From contig NZ_JBHUNT010000001.1 of NCBI RefSeq assembly GCF_042685745.1, forward strand, positions 4,030,001 to 4,094,000: DNA of 64,000 nt, written 5' to 3'. Shown here piece by piece: positions 16,563 to 24,796 of this stretch. Every line of letters starts with the position of its first letter. Positions within the stretch are counted from its first letter, which is position 1. Source of the stretch: Prauserella_A oleivorans (lineage in GTDB: Bacteria > Actinomycetota > Actinomycetes > Mycobacteriales > Pseudonocardiaceae). A model generated the notes under the pieces. That model worked only from the letters and a program-made list of their open reading frames with translations. It made no database searches and was not told the DNA's origin. Position numbers and translations under genes: made by a program.

Positions 16563-17351
16563 ATGTCCACAGAACCGAGAAAGCGCCTCGAACTGTTGTG
16601 GGGCGTATCGACGAAGGCGAGCCGGGGACCGAAACCGAAGCTGAGCCTGGAACGGATCGTCACCACCGCCATCGACATCGCCGACCGCGAGGGCATCGAC
16701 GCGCTCTCCATGCAGCGGCTCGCCGCCGAGCTCGGCTACACGACGATGTCGCTGTACCGGTACGTGCCGAGCAAGGAGGATCTGCTCGAGCTGATGATCG
16801 ACCAGACGCCCGAGCCTCCCCCGTCGGCGGGCGACGCACAGGACTGGCGAACGGAGCTGGAGACCTGGGTCAGCGCGCTGTGGGAGACCTACCGGCGGCA
16901 TCCGTGGGTGTTGCGCGTGCAGATCACCGCACCGCCCGTAGGACCAGGGCAGCTCGCCTGGTTCGACGCCGGCCTGCGCCCGCTGCGGAAGGCGGGACTC
17001 GACGGCGGAGACCAGGTGTCGGTGCTGCTGTTCCTCCTCGGCGCCGTGCGGCAGCTGGCGCTGATCTCGATCGACGTCGAACACGGCCGGGAACAGGCGG
17101 GCCTGACCCCCATCGAGGCGGAGACCGATTACGACGCGGCGCTGCGGGAGTTCGTCGACCCGGAGCGGTTCCCCGCGCTGACGGCGCTCGTGAACGAGGG
17201 CGCCTTCACCCCGTCCGGCCGCCCGGACGCGGGCGTGGACCTGGACCTGCAGTTCGGTGTGCGGCGGGTGCTGGACGGCATCGAGGCCTACGTCCTGTCC
17301 CGCGACCGTAAAACGGGAACGACCTCGGCCGCCGAGCGTCTCAAAGGGTGA
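16563..17351 (+). CDS. TetR/AcrR family repressor of the DrrAB-type exporter
   Basis: A 262-residue TetR-family regulator. The helix-turn-helix is at about residues 30-75 (LERIVTTAIDIADREGIDAL, then MQRLAAELGYTTMSLYRYV and SKEDLLELMID). A proline-rich linker and a TetR_C-type ligand domain follow. The first 25 residues form a basic extension seen in DrrA-linked relatives. Its position opposite the exporter and over a double palindrome makes autoregulation and drug-induced release likely. GGAG precedes the ATG by 4 nt. Confidence 0.92.
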   Translation: MSTEPRKRLELLWGVSTKASRGPKPKLSLERIVTTAIDIADREGIDALSMQRLAAELGYTTMSLYRYVPSKEDLLELMIDQTPEPPPSAGDAQDWRTELETWVSALWETYRRHPWVLRVQITAPPVGPGQLAWFDAGLRPLRKAGLDGGDQVSVLLFLLGAVRQLALISIDVEHGREQAGLTPIEAETDYDAALREFVDPERFPALTALVNEGAFTPSGRPDAGVDLDLQFGVRRVLDGIEAYVLSRDRKTGTTSAAERLKG

Positions 17352-17409
17352 TGTCGAAAGCTCGCCGCCGGATTCGACGTAGTGGTGAGCGATGTCGAAG
17401 GAGCCCACC

Positions 17410-17661
17410 ATGTACGCCGCTACCCACCGCTCGCTGGCGATGCTGAAGGCCGTCGCGGCCGGGCGCGCCGAGCTGACGTGCAGCAGCGAACCGGATCTGT
17501 TCGTCGACGGGCTGCCGTGCTGCGACCAGTCCGCCGCGCACGAGCTGGCCCGCGCGGGCCTGATCGCACCGGTGCGCCCCGGCGCCCTCGGCCAGCGGGT
17601 GCCCGCACGCCTCACCCCGGCAGGCCACGACGTCCTCGCCGCCGTCACCGCGGCGGCGTGA
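17410..17661 (+). CDS. Small hypothetical protein, winged-helix-like
   Basis: An 83-residue protein beginning MYAATHRSLAMLKAV. The ATG at 17410 has AAGGAG 6 nt upstream; an earlier in-frame ATG at 17392 would overlap that site. The pattern of a helix, a CCDQSAAHELARAGLIAP helix and a TPAGHDVLAAV end resembles the wing and last helix of small winged-helix proteins. There are three cysteines (CSS, CC). No family is recognised. Confidence 0.65.
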   Translation: MYAATHRSLAMLKAVAAGRAELTCSSEPDLFVDGLPCCDQSAAHELARAGLIAPVRPGALGQRVPARLTPAGHDVLAAVTAAA

Positions 17662-17850
17662 ACTCGCCGTCCCGGACGCGCGCGTGCGGCCTCGGCGTGT
17701 GGGCTGCGCGCCCGCGTGGGAACACGGCCTTCGCGCCTGAGCCGGCCGGGAGTACGCCTCGGCGCCGTGCAGGCCACCGGGAACGGCCGATCGCGCCGGG
17801 CCTGCCGTGTCCACGGCGAGTCGGCGGCGCGGCTCCGGTATCCGGCACGC

Positions 17851-17985
17851 TCACCTTGGACCTGGTGTGCCCGTCACCGACAGGGCACGCACGTCGATGC
17901 CCTCGACGGAGAGCAACCCGAGGAGTTCCCCGCCCACCGCGCCGTTGCGCGGCACGAGAGCGGAGGATTGGACCACCGTTGCCAC
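17851..17985 (-). CDS. Candidate 44-residue small ORF divergent from merR
   Basis: A GTG at 17985 opens a frame of 44 codons, with GC-rich third positions in most codons, beginning VATVVQSSALVP and ending SVTGTPGPR. The start lies 5 bp from the MerR-type palindrome, so a transcript from that site would be almost leaderless. There is no Shine-Dalgarno sequence and no recognised family. It may be the divergent target of the MerR regulator or chance. Confidence 0.25.
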   Translation of the reverse strand: MATVVQSSALVPRNGAVGGELLGLLSVEGIDVRALSVTGTPGPR

Positions 17986-18022
17986 TAGACCTTATAGTTA
18001 CTACAGGGGCGATGCTAGCGAC
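17985..18022 (+). promoter_or_regulatory. MerR-type promoter/operator
   Basis: An imperfect 19-bp palindrome CCTTATAGT-T-ACTACAGGG spans 17990-18008. It can lie in the 19-20-bp spacer between a weak -35 (CTAGAC/TAGACC, 17985-17991) and -10 (GATGCT, 18011-18016), the stretched-spacer layout MerR proteins act on. The start codon at 18023 is 7 nt after that -10, so the transcript is probably leaderless. Confidence 0.6.
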
Positions 18023-18889
18023 ATGTTGTCCATCAGCGAGTTCGGCCAGATGTGCCAGCTACCACCGCAGACGCTGCGGTTCTATCACTCGGAGGGCCTT
18101 CTCATTCCCGCCGAGGTAGACGAGCAGACCGGCTACCGCTCATACACCTTCGACCAGATCGAGCGGGCCATGCTCATCACCGTCCTGCGCGACACGGGAA
18201 TGAGCATCAAACTCATCCGCCGCGCACTCGACGAGCCCGACACGGTCCGCGACCTGTTGCACCAGCACGTCACAGAGGTACACCGCCAGCGACGGAAACA
18301 GGACGAGGCGATCAGCGACGCGCGCCAGTTCTTCACCTCCTCACCCGAGCCGCGTCGACGCCACGTGCCCGAGATGACCGTGGTGTCGACCGTGGTGCCC
18401 GGATCGCCATCCTCGGCCGACCAGTTCGACTGGGAAACATCCGACGCCGCCACCGCCGCCACCGTGGCAGGCCTGGTGAGAACGGTGGAATCCTGCGGAG
18501 CCAAGGTGACGGGAACCGCGTGGCGGACCTGGGCCATGGAGACCCCGGAGCAGAGGACGGCCACCCTCACCACCATGGAAGGTCCACACTGGCTGGTGAA
18601 GGTTCCGATCGCGGGAGGCGACGACATGCCCGTCGACCTGCCCGGCGACATCGAAGTGCAGACCTTCGAGGCTCGGGAGGAGTTGTCGATATTCATCCCG
18701 GGCAGGAGCTCGATGGCCAAGTTCGGCACGGCGATGTCGCGTCTGGCCACACACCAGCTCGACGGAGCCTGGGTCGACATCACCCGCATGCGGCAGATCA
18801 TCCACGAAGACGGCACCGAAACGAGTGCGGCACTCTGCAAGTTCGACGAGAAGGACATGACGTCGCTACTCGGCTGGTTCACCCCCTAG
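18023..18889 (+). CDS. MerR family transcriptional regulator with effector-binding domain
   Basis: A 288-residue regulator. Residues 1-70 form the MerR winged helix (MLSISEFGQMCQLPPQTLRF, with YHSEGLLIPAEVDEQTGYRSY), and a dimerisation helix rich in Arg/Gln follows to about 115. The C-terminal region of about 170 residues looks like a GyrI/SOUL-type effector-binding domain and contains two tryptophans near MEGPHWLVKVP. No metal-binding cysteine cluster is seen, so the inducer is probably an organic cation or drug. The most likely target is its own promoter; the downstream gene converges and is not co-transcribed. Confidence 0.88.
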   Translation: MLSISEFGQMCQLPPQTLRFYHSEGLLIPAEVDEQTGYRSYTFDQIERAMLITVLRDTGMSIKLIRRALDEPDTVRDLLHQHVTEVHRQRRKQDEAISDARQFFTSSPEPRRRHVPEMTVVSTVVPGSPSSADQFDWETSDAATAATVAGLVRTVESCGAKVTGTAWRTWAMETPEQRTATLTTMEGPHWLVKVPIAGGDDMPVDLPGDIEVQTFEAREELSIFIPGRSSMAKFGTAMSRLATHQLDGAWVDITRMRQIIHEDGTETSAALCKFDEKDMTSLLGWFTP

Positions 18890-18893
18890 CCGA

Positions 18894-18956
18894 CCGGTGT
18901 CGGCCGCCCGCGTCGCCGTGTCTGCCGCCCGCGTCGGCATGTATCGGCCCGGCAGC
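18894..18956 (+). repeat. Second locus of the 21-bp intergenic repeat
   Basis: Two clear units (18894-18914 and 18915-18935, differing at only a few positions) and a degenerate third follow the merR stop codon. GCCGTGTCTGCCGCCCGCGTC differs from the repeat at 589 by two bases. As at the first locus, the repeat lies between two convergent genes. The remaining gap to 19086 shows nothing else. Confidence 0.8.
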
Positions 18957-19086
18957 CCCCTCACCGGAGCCCCACACATCACCGCCCGGCCGGCCACACG
19001 CACCGATCCCCTGGCCGACAACCTCCGGCTACCAGCCCGAACGGCAACCACGGCGAACGACCAGCGACGGTCCACAACGGACCACA

Positions 19087-20826
19087 TCACGGCCGCCGGA
19101 CGTTCCGCAGGTTGGAGCGAGCCAGCTCGACCATCTTGCCCACGCCGCCGTTGAGCACGACCTTACTCGCGGCCAGGGCGAACCCCTTCACCTGCTGTGC
19201 CGTGATGTGCGGAGGGATCGACAGCGCGTTGGGGTCGGTGACGACGTCGACGAGCGCCGGACCGGGCCGGGCGAGAGCGTCGGCGAGCGCCGGGCGCACC
19301 TCCCCGGGCTCGGTGACGCGCGCGCTCGGGATGCCGGCGCCACGGGCGATCGCGGCATAGTCCACACCGGGATGGTCGGTCTGGTGATCCGGCAACCCGT
19401 CGACCAGCATCTCGAGCTTCACCATGCCCAGCGACGCGTTGTTGAACAGCACGATCTTCACGGGCAGGTCGTGCAGGCGGACGGTGAGCAGCTCGCCGAG
19501 CAGCATCCCGAGGCCCCCGTCGCCGGACATCGAGATCACCTGCCGCCCCGGATACGCGAGCTGCGCGCCGATGGCGTGGGGCAGCGCGTTGGCCATGCTG
19601 CCGTGCAGGAACGAGCCGATCACCCGCCTGCGCCCGTTCGGTGTCACGTACCGTGCCGCCCAGACGTTGCACATCCCGGTGTCCACAGTGAACACCGCGT
19701 CGTCGGCTGCGAGATCGTCCAGCACGTCGGCGACGTACTCGGGGTGGATCGGCACACGACGCCCCACGTCCTTGGTGTACGCGTCCACGACGGTCTCCAG
19801 CGCGCGACAGTGCTCGCGCAGCATCTCGTCGAGGAAGTCGCGGTTCGTCTTCTGCTCGACCAGCGGCAACACCGCGCGCAGCGTCTCGCGGACGTCACCG
19901 TGCACGCCCAGCTCCAGCGGTGTCCGCCTGCCGAGTCGCGCGGCGTCGTGGTCGATCTGCACCGTCCTGGCGAGAGGGAGGAACCCGTCGTACGGGAAGT
20001 CGGTCCCCAGCAGCACCAGCAGGTCGGCGTCGTGTGTGGCGCGGTAGCACGCGCCGTAACCGAGCAGTCCGCTCATCCCGACGTCGTAGGGATTGTCGTA
20101 CTGCACCCACTCCTTGCCGCGCAGCGAATGCCCGATCGGCGCGTGCAGCCGGCCCGCCAGCTCCATGACCTCGGTGTGCGCGCCCGCGACGCCGGCGCCG
20201 CAGAACAGGGTCACCGACCGCGCGCGGTTGAGCATCTCCGCCAGCGCCCGCACCTGGCCCGGCGGCGGCACCGCGACCGCGCGCTCGGTGACGAACGTGC
20301 TCGTTCCCGTGGGGCCGGCCGCGTCCTTGTGCGCGACGTCGCCCGGCATCACCAGCACGGCAACCTCCCCGCGGCCGAGCGCGTGCTGGATCGCGATGCG
20401 CGGCACGCGCGGCACCTGCTCCGGTGTACTGATCACGTCGCAGTAGCCGCTGCAGTCGACGAACAACCGCTCCGGGTGCGTCTCCTGGAAGAAGCCCGTG
20501 CCGATCTGGCTCGCCGGGATGTGCGAGGCGAGCGCGAGCACCGGCGCGCCCGTGCGGTGCGCGTCGTAGAGCCCCTGCACCAGGTGCGTGTTCCCCGGCC
20601 CGCAACTGCCCGCGCACACGGCGAGTCGCCCGGTGAGCTGCGCCTCCGCCGAGGCGGCGAACGCGCCGGCTTCCTCGTTGCGCACATGCACCCACTCGAT
20701 GCCGGGGGTGCGCCGGATCGCGTCGACGATCGGGTTCAGGCTGTCGCCGACGACGCCGTAGATTCGCGAGACGCCCGCCTGGACCAGCACCTCGATGAAC
20801 TGCTCCGCGACCGAGGTCCTGGCCAT
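19087..20826 (-). CDS. Thiamine-diphosphate enzyme, PoxB-like pyruvate dehydrogenase (quinone)
   Basis: A 579-residue ThDP enzyme, close in length to E. coli PoxB (572). The conserved Glu is in VHVRNEEAGAFAASAEAQLTG, and the ThDP/Mg motif GDGGLGMLLGELLTVRLHD...NN is near residues 425-455. The GSCGPGNTHLVQGLYDAHR block and the middle FAD-binding-like domain match PoxB/acetolactate-synthase relatives. It probably oxidises pyruvate to acetate and CO2, passing electrons to quinone; a C-terminal lipid-binding helix as in PoxB is not obvious. Start ATG at 20826 with AAGGAG 6 nt upstream. Confidence 0.85.
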   Translation of the reverse strand: MARTSVAEQFIEVLVQAGVSRIYGVVGDSLNPIVDAIRRTPGIEWVHVRNEEAGAFAASAEAQLTGRLAVCAGSCGPGNTHLVQGLYDAHRTGAPVLALASHIPASQIGTGFFQETHPERLFVDCSGYCDVISTPEQVPRVPRIAIQHALGRGEVAVLVMPGDVAHKDAAGPTGTSTFVTERAVAVPPPGQVRALAEMLNRARSVTLFCGAGVAGAHTEVMELAGRLHAPIGHSLRGKEWVQYDNPYDVGMSGLLGYGACYRATHDADLLVLLGTDFPYDGFLPLARTVQIDHDAARLGRRTPLELGVHGDVRETLRAVLPLVEQKTNRDFLDEMLREHCRALETVVDAYTKDVGRRVPIHPEYVADVLDDLAADDAVFTVDTGMCNVWAARYVTPNGRRRVIGSFLHGSMANALPHAIGAQLAYPGRQVISMSGDGGLGMLLGELLTVRLHDLPVKIVLFNNASLGMVKLEMLVDGLPDHQTDHPGVDYAAIARGAGIPSARVTEPGEVRPALADALARPGPALVDVVTDPNALSIPPHITAQQVKGFALAASKVVLNGGVGKMVELARSNLRNVRRP

Positions 20827-20909
20827 GCCGGTCTCCTTCCGCTGGCTGCGCTGCCTCTCGCTCGATTGTCGGGGCGGCACGGCGCCGCCGCACGGCGAGC
20901 GGACGCCGG

Positions 20910-22106
20910 TCAGCTCGCGAGGGCGGCGAAGACGAGGTGCTTGATCTGTTCGGCGTCGGCGATCCGGTGCTTGCTGATGCTGAGGTCGTGCACGATGTTC
21001 AGCGCGGCGTGCACGGCGAGCCGGGCGTACGTGGCCCGGGTGTCACCCCGCACGGCCACCACGAGCCGGACCCACTGCTCGACGTGCTCGCGCTGGACCT
21101 TCCGCAAGGCGCGCCGGTCGTCGGGGGGCAGGTTGCCGTACTCGGACAGGTACACCGCGGCGAGGTCACTGTCCTGGTAGGTGTAGGCGACGTAGGCGTC
21201 GACGAGCTTGCGCAGCGCCTCACCGGGATCGGTCGCGGATTCGATGGCCGTGCTCGTGGCGACGGCGAGCCGCTCGGCGGCCCGGTAGTACACGGCGGCG
21301 AGGAGGTCGGCCTTGCTCGCGAAGTGCCGGTACACACTGGACCCGCCGATTCCCGCGGCGGCCCCGAGCTCCTCCATCGTCACCGCGTGGAACCCGCGTT
21401 CGCGGATCGGCCGCAAGGCGGAGACGACCAGCCGTTCCCGCCGGGACACGAACTCGCCGACGGTGGCGGGCTCGGGCCATCCGGCGGCCCGCTCGGTCGT
21501 GAGCCGGGGCGGCAGGCCGGTCGCGAGCACTCCCAGCGCGATCCCGCGCAGGCCCTTCTCGGCCACCCGGTCGGACACGGGCGTGCGGTGGGTCGACAGG
21601 CTCGCGATGGCGCTGAGTGAGGCGGCGGCCAGCGTGGTGCGGTCCGCCTCGGGCAGCCGTGGCCTGCTCTCCCCCAGCAGATCGGCGACCGTGCGGACGA
21701 GCGACGAGATGGTCGCCGTGAACGTCGCGTGGTCCTCGGGCTCGAGGTAGCGCCGTTCCCACTGGTAGAGCTGCGCGCTGCGGCGCCGTTCGATGACCAG
21801 CTTGGTCAGGGCGCGGGTCATCGCGTCGAGCCGTTCCCACGGCGCGCCCGTCGCGGGAACTCCGGCGACCGCGGTGTCGATCGCGGCGGCCAGGTCGTGT
21901 GCGGCGGCGGCGAGGACGGCCTGTTTGTTCCGGAAGTGCCGGTAGATCGCGGGGCCGGTGATGCCGGCCCCGGTCGCGATGTCGCCCAGCCCGACGGCGT
22001 GGTAACCGCGTTCGCAGAACAGGTCGGCGGCGATCCGGGCTAGCTGGGATTTGCGGTCCGGACGGCGACGTGTGGTGGCGGGCGAGCCGGCCTCCGGCTG
22101 GTTCAC
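20910..22106 (-). CDS. Tandem TetR regulator with two DNA-binding domains
   Basis: A 398-residue protein made of two TetR units. The first helix-turn-helix (RIAADLFCERGYHAVGLGDI, then TGAGITGPAIYRHFRNKQAV) is near residues 25-70. The second (ALRPIRERGFHAVTMEELGA, then IGGSSVYRHFASKADLL) is near 225-270. Each is followed by a helical ligand domain. Such double-TetR proteins occur in actinobacteria, often beside lipid genes. The GTG at 22106 has GGAGG 7 nt upstream. It is divergent from the MpaB/mce operon and probably represses it and itself through the palindrome at 22131-22147. Confidence 0.9.
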   Translation of the reverse strand: MNQPEAGSPATTRRRPDRKSQLARIAADLFCERGYHAVGLGDIATGAGITGPAIYRHFRNKQAVLAAAAHDLAAAIDTAVAGVPATGAPWERLDAMTRALTKLVIERRRSAQLYQWERRYLEPEDHATFTATISSLVRTVADLLGESRPRLPEADRTTLAAASLSAIASLSTHRTPVSDRVAEKGLRGIALGVLATGLPPRLTTERAAGWPEPATVGEFVSRRERLVVSALRPIRERGFHAVTMEELGAAAGIGGSSVYRHFASKADLLAAVYYRAAERLAVATSTAIESATDPGEALRKLVDAYVAYTYQDSDLAAVYLSEYGNLPPDDRRALRKVQREHVEQWVRLVVAVRGDTRATYARLAVHAALNIVHDLSISKHRIADAEQIKHLVFAALAS

Positions 22107-22130
22107 TGCGTTACCTCCGACTCGTTCCGC

Positions 22131-22210
22131 CGTTGTCACAGACAACGATCCGACCATACCGGGTGCCCTGAACCACTACTTGACAACGACCCGTGTCAGA
22201 CCGCTACGTT
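22131..22210. promoter_or_regulatory. Operator and promoter region of the mce operon
   Basis: A perfect 17-bp palindrome CGTTGTC-ACA-GACAACG lies at 22131-22147, and a further half site GACAACG at 22182-22188 overlaps a consensus-like -35, TTGACA (22180-22185). A possible -10 is TACGTT at 22205-22210, with a 19-bp spacer. A repressor bound here would block the mpaB-mce transcript. The tandem TetR gene divergent from it is the obvious candidate. Confidence 0.75.
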
Positions 22211-22246
22211 AATCGCAATTCGCAACGGCGCTACTTCGGAGGAATC

Positions 22247-23140
22247 ATGGACGACGCCTCCCGCCCCGACCAGGACTCGCTGCCCGGCCCGGGTTCGGTG
22301 ACCTGGGAGCACTTCGCCGCCGCGCCCGGCGTCTTCCTCGCCGGCACCGGACTCATGCTCCAGGTGGCACATCCGGTGGTGGGCGCGGGCGTGCTCGACC
22401 ACTCCGAGTTCAAGGACAGGCCGTGGAAACGCGCCTGGGAGACGCACCTGTCGACCATGCGCTTCGTCTACGGCCTGGGCGGCGGCGCCCATGCCGAGGG
22501 GCGCAGGCTGCTCGAACTGCACAAGGACATCAAGGGCGTCGACCGCACGGGCAGGCGCTACCACGCACTGAATCCCGAGGCCTACGCGTGGGTGCACCTG
22601 ACACTGGCGCGGTACATGGTGGACACGGCGAAGTGGTTCGGCGACCCGATGACCGACGAGGAACTCGAGCAGATGTGGCAGGAGTTCCGCGCCATCGGAC
22701 TGGCCCTCGGCATCAAGCAGCACCACATGCCACCCGACTGGGCCTCGGCCGACGCCTACTTCGACGAGGTGGTGCGGACGACGCTCGAAGCCAACCAGAG
22801 CACCACAGACGTCCTCACGGCACTGACCGAGCCGAAGAAGCCGATCCGCTACCTGCCGACTCCACTGTGGAAGCTGTTCGCCGTGCCCGCGGGCAGCCTG
22901 GTGCGGCTGACCACCGTGGGCACGCTGCCACCGGTCCTGCGCAAGCGGCTCGGTCTGTCGTGGACGGACCGCGATCAACACTCCTTCGACCGGCTGGCCA
23001 CGCTGGTGCGCGCGGTGCACCGGAGAGCGCCCGGGCCGCTGCGCTACGCGCCGCTGGCCTACGGCCTGATGCTGCGGGAACGTCTCGCCCAGCGTCGCCC
23101 GGCACGGCCCTCCGAGGTCGCGTCCACCCGGGCTGCCTGA
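22247..23140 (+). CDS. MpaB-family (DUF2236) oxygenase-like protein
   Basis: A 297-residue protein of the MpaB/latex-clearing-protein superfamily, whose studied members are haem-dependent oxygenases or peptide-modifying enzymes. Family features include the QVAHPVVGAGVLDHSEFKDR block with a conserved His, WKRAWETHLSTMRFVYGLGG, and NPEAYAWVHLTLARY. No signal peptide is visible. The ATG at 22247 has GGAGGA upstream. It is the first gene of the mce operon and its stop overlaps the YrbE start (TGATG), suggesting a role on imported lipids; this role is inferred. Confidence 0.88.
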   Translation: MDDASRPDQDSLPGPGSVTWEHFAAAPGVFLAGTGLMLQVAHPVVGAGVLDHSEFKDRPWKRAWETHLSTMRFVYGLGGGAHAEGRRLLELHKDIKGVDRTGRRYHALNPEAYAWVHLTLARYMVDTAKWFGDPMTDEELEQMWQEFRAIGLALGIKQHHMPPDWASADAYFDEVVRTTLEANQSTTDVLTALTEPKKPIRYLPTPLWKLFAVPAGSLVRLTTVGTLPPVLRKRLGLSWTDRDQHSFDRLATLVRAVHRRAPGPLRYAPLAYGLMLRERLAQRRPARPSEVASTRAA

Positions 23141-23949
23141 TGGGCTACGAGGCACCGCAGGCGCGCACGGCCGTGGGCGATGCCTTCGCGCAGGCCGGGA
23201 TGCTGCTGAGCTTCACGGTGCAGACGTTCACCGCGCTGGGCCGGGTGCTCCTCCGCCGCCGGCTCGCCTGGCGGGAGGTGCTCGAGCAGGCGTGGTTCCT
23301 CGCCTCGGTCACCACGTTCCCGTCGCTGCTGGTCACCATCCCGCTCGGCGTCGTAGTCGCGCTCAACGTCGGGTCGATGGCAGGCCAGCTGGGCGCCGAG
23401 GGATACGGCGGCGCGGTCGTGGCCTTCGTGATCGTCGCGCAGGCGTCCCCGCTGATCTGCGCGCTGATGATCTCCGGTGTGGGCGGTTCCGCGATGTGCG
23501 CCGACCTCGGGGCTCGCACGATCCGCGAAGAAGTCGACGCACTGGAGGTCATGGGGATCCCGGCCGTGGAGCGGTTTGTGGTGCCCCGGGTGCTCGCCTC
23601 GCTCATGGTGACCACCCTGCTGGCGTGCCTGGTGATGGCCATCGGCATCTCGGCCAGCTACGCGTTCCAGACTGTCGTGCTCGGCGACTCGGCCGGGAGC
23701 TTCCTCGGCAGCCTCACCGAGTTCTCCCGTATCGAGGACTTCCTCATCGCCGAGGTGAAGGCCGCCGCGTTCGGCGTGCTGGCCGCACTCGTCGCGTGCT
23801 TCAAGGGGCTGACCGCGAAGGGCGGCCCGAGCGGGGTCGGCGACGCCGTCAACGAGGGCGTCGTGCTGGCCTTCATCCTCGTCTTCGTCGCCAACACGGT
23901 CCTCACCGAGCTGTACGCGGCCGTCGTCCCCGCCCGCGGAGCGTATTGA
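23140..23949 (+). CDS. yrbEA: YrbE/MlaE-type permease A of the Mce transporter
   Basis: A 269-residue integral membrane protein with the MlaE permease fold. It forms, with its partner, the channel through which Mce complexes import lipids with an MceG-type ATPase encoded elsewhere. Typical segments are the VTTFPSLLVTIPLGVVVALN helix, the cytoplasmic loop SAMCADLGARTIREEVDALEVMGI that contacts the ATPase, and the final FILVFVANTVLTELY. The start overlaps mpaB by 1 nt and the stop overlaps yrbEB by 1 nt. Confidence 0.95.
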   Translation: MGYEAPQARTAVGDAFAQAGMLLSFTVQTFTALGRVLLRRRLAWREVLEQAWFLASVTTFPSLLVTIPLGVVVALNVGSMAGQLGAEGYGGAVVAFVIVAQASPLICALMISGVGGSAMCADLGARTIREEVDALEVMGIPAVERFVVPRVLASLMVTTLLACLVMAIGISASYAFQTVVLGDSAGSFLGSLTEFSRIEDFLIAEVKAAAFGVLAALVACFKGLTAKGGPSGVGDAVNEGVVLAFILVFVANTVLTELYAAVVPARGAY

Positions 23950-24794
23950 TGACCGCCCGCACCTTCCTCCCGTCACCCGCGGTGCTGAGACCCGCCGTCG
24001 AGGGTTTCGCCGCGCTGGGCAGGCATTCCACGTTCTACGTGAAGGTGGTCCTGCACCTGCCGGGCGCGCTGGTGCGGTACTGGCGGCACGTCATCCGGCA
24101 CGTCAGCGAGATCAGCTTCGGCTCGGCCTCGCTGCTGGCGGGTGGCGGGACCATCGGCGTCGTGTTCGCCATGTCGGCCGTGGCGAGCACGCAGATCGGG
24201 CTCGAAGGCTACCGTGGCCTGGACATCATCGGCCTCTCCCCCATGACCGGCCTGATGTCGGCACTCGTCAACACCCGCGAGATCGCGCCCGTGGTGGCCA
24301 GCGTCGCCCTGGCCGCCAAGGTCGGCACCGGGTTCACCGCACAGCTCGGCGCGATGCGGATCTCCGACGAGATCGACGCGCTCGAGACCATGGCCGTGCC
24401 GTCGCTGCCGTTCCTGGTCAGCACCCGGATGGCCGCCGCGTTCCTCTCGGTGATCCCCCTCTACCTCGTGGGCCTGTTCGCCTCCTACGCGGCGACGAGC
24501 CTCGCCGTGGTGCACGTGAAGGGTCAGTCCAGCGGCACCTACGACTACTACTTCCACCTGCTGCTGACCCCCACCGACGTCGGCTACTCCCTGCTCAAGG
24601 CCGTCGTCTTCGCGATGATCATCACGCTGGTCCACTGTGGATACGGCTTCTACGCGGCCGGTGGCCCGGAGGGTGTGGGCAAGGCCGCCGGACGGGCGCT
24701 GCGCACGTCCATCGTCAGCATCGCGATCGTGGACGTGCTGCTGACGCTCGCGCTGTGGGGCGCCCGGCCGACGCTGCCGGGTCTGGGGTCGTAA
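23949..24794 (+). CDS. yrbEB: YrbE/MlaE-type permease B of the Mce transporter
   Basis: A 281-residue MlaE-family permease, the second membrane subunit of the Mce lipid importer. It carries the coupling loop GTGFTAQLGAMRISDEIDALETMAVPS, and the C-terminal GYGFYAAGGPEGVGKAAGRALR that is typical of YrbEB proteins. About five hydrophobic helices are visible. The ATG overlaps the yrbEA stop (TGATG); mceA begins 2 nt after its stop. Confidence 0.95.
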   Translation: MTARTFLPSPAVLRPAVEGFAALGRHSTFYVKVVLHLPGALVRYWRHVIRHVSEISFGSASLLAGGGTIGVVFAMSAVASTQIGLEGYRGLDIIGLSPMTGLMSALVNTREIAPVVASVALAAKVGTGFTAQLGAMRISDEIDALETMAVPSLPFLVSTRMAAAFLSVIPLYLVGLFASYAATSLAVVHVKGQSSGTYDYYFHLLLTPTDVGYSLLKAVVFAMIITLVHCGYGFYAAGGPEGVGKAAGRALRTSIVSIAIVDVLLTLALWGARPTLPGLGS

Positions 24795-24796
24795 CC

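Larger units (their letters stand above)
17662..18022. other. Gap upstream of the MerR gene
   Basis: About 360 bp without a confident gene on the plus strand. It contains a candidate small minus-strand ORF (17851-17985) and, at its right end, the palindromic MerR-type operator. The rest shows no hairpin or repeat that stands out. Confidence 0.4.

Noticed and set aside
18052..21180. A 1,042-codon plus-strand frame across merR and the PoxB-like gene
   Set aside because: It runs through merR in another frame and antisense to the ThDP enzyme; no family features, composition typical of a shadow.
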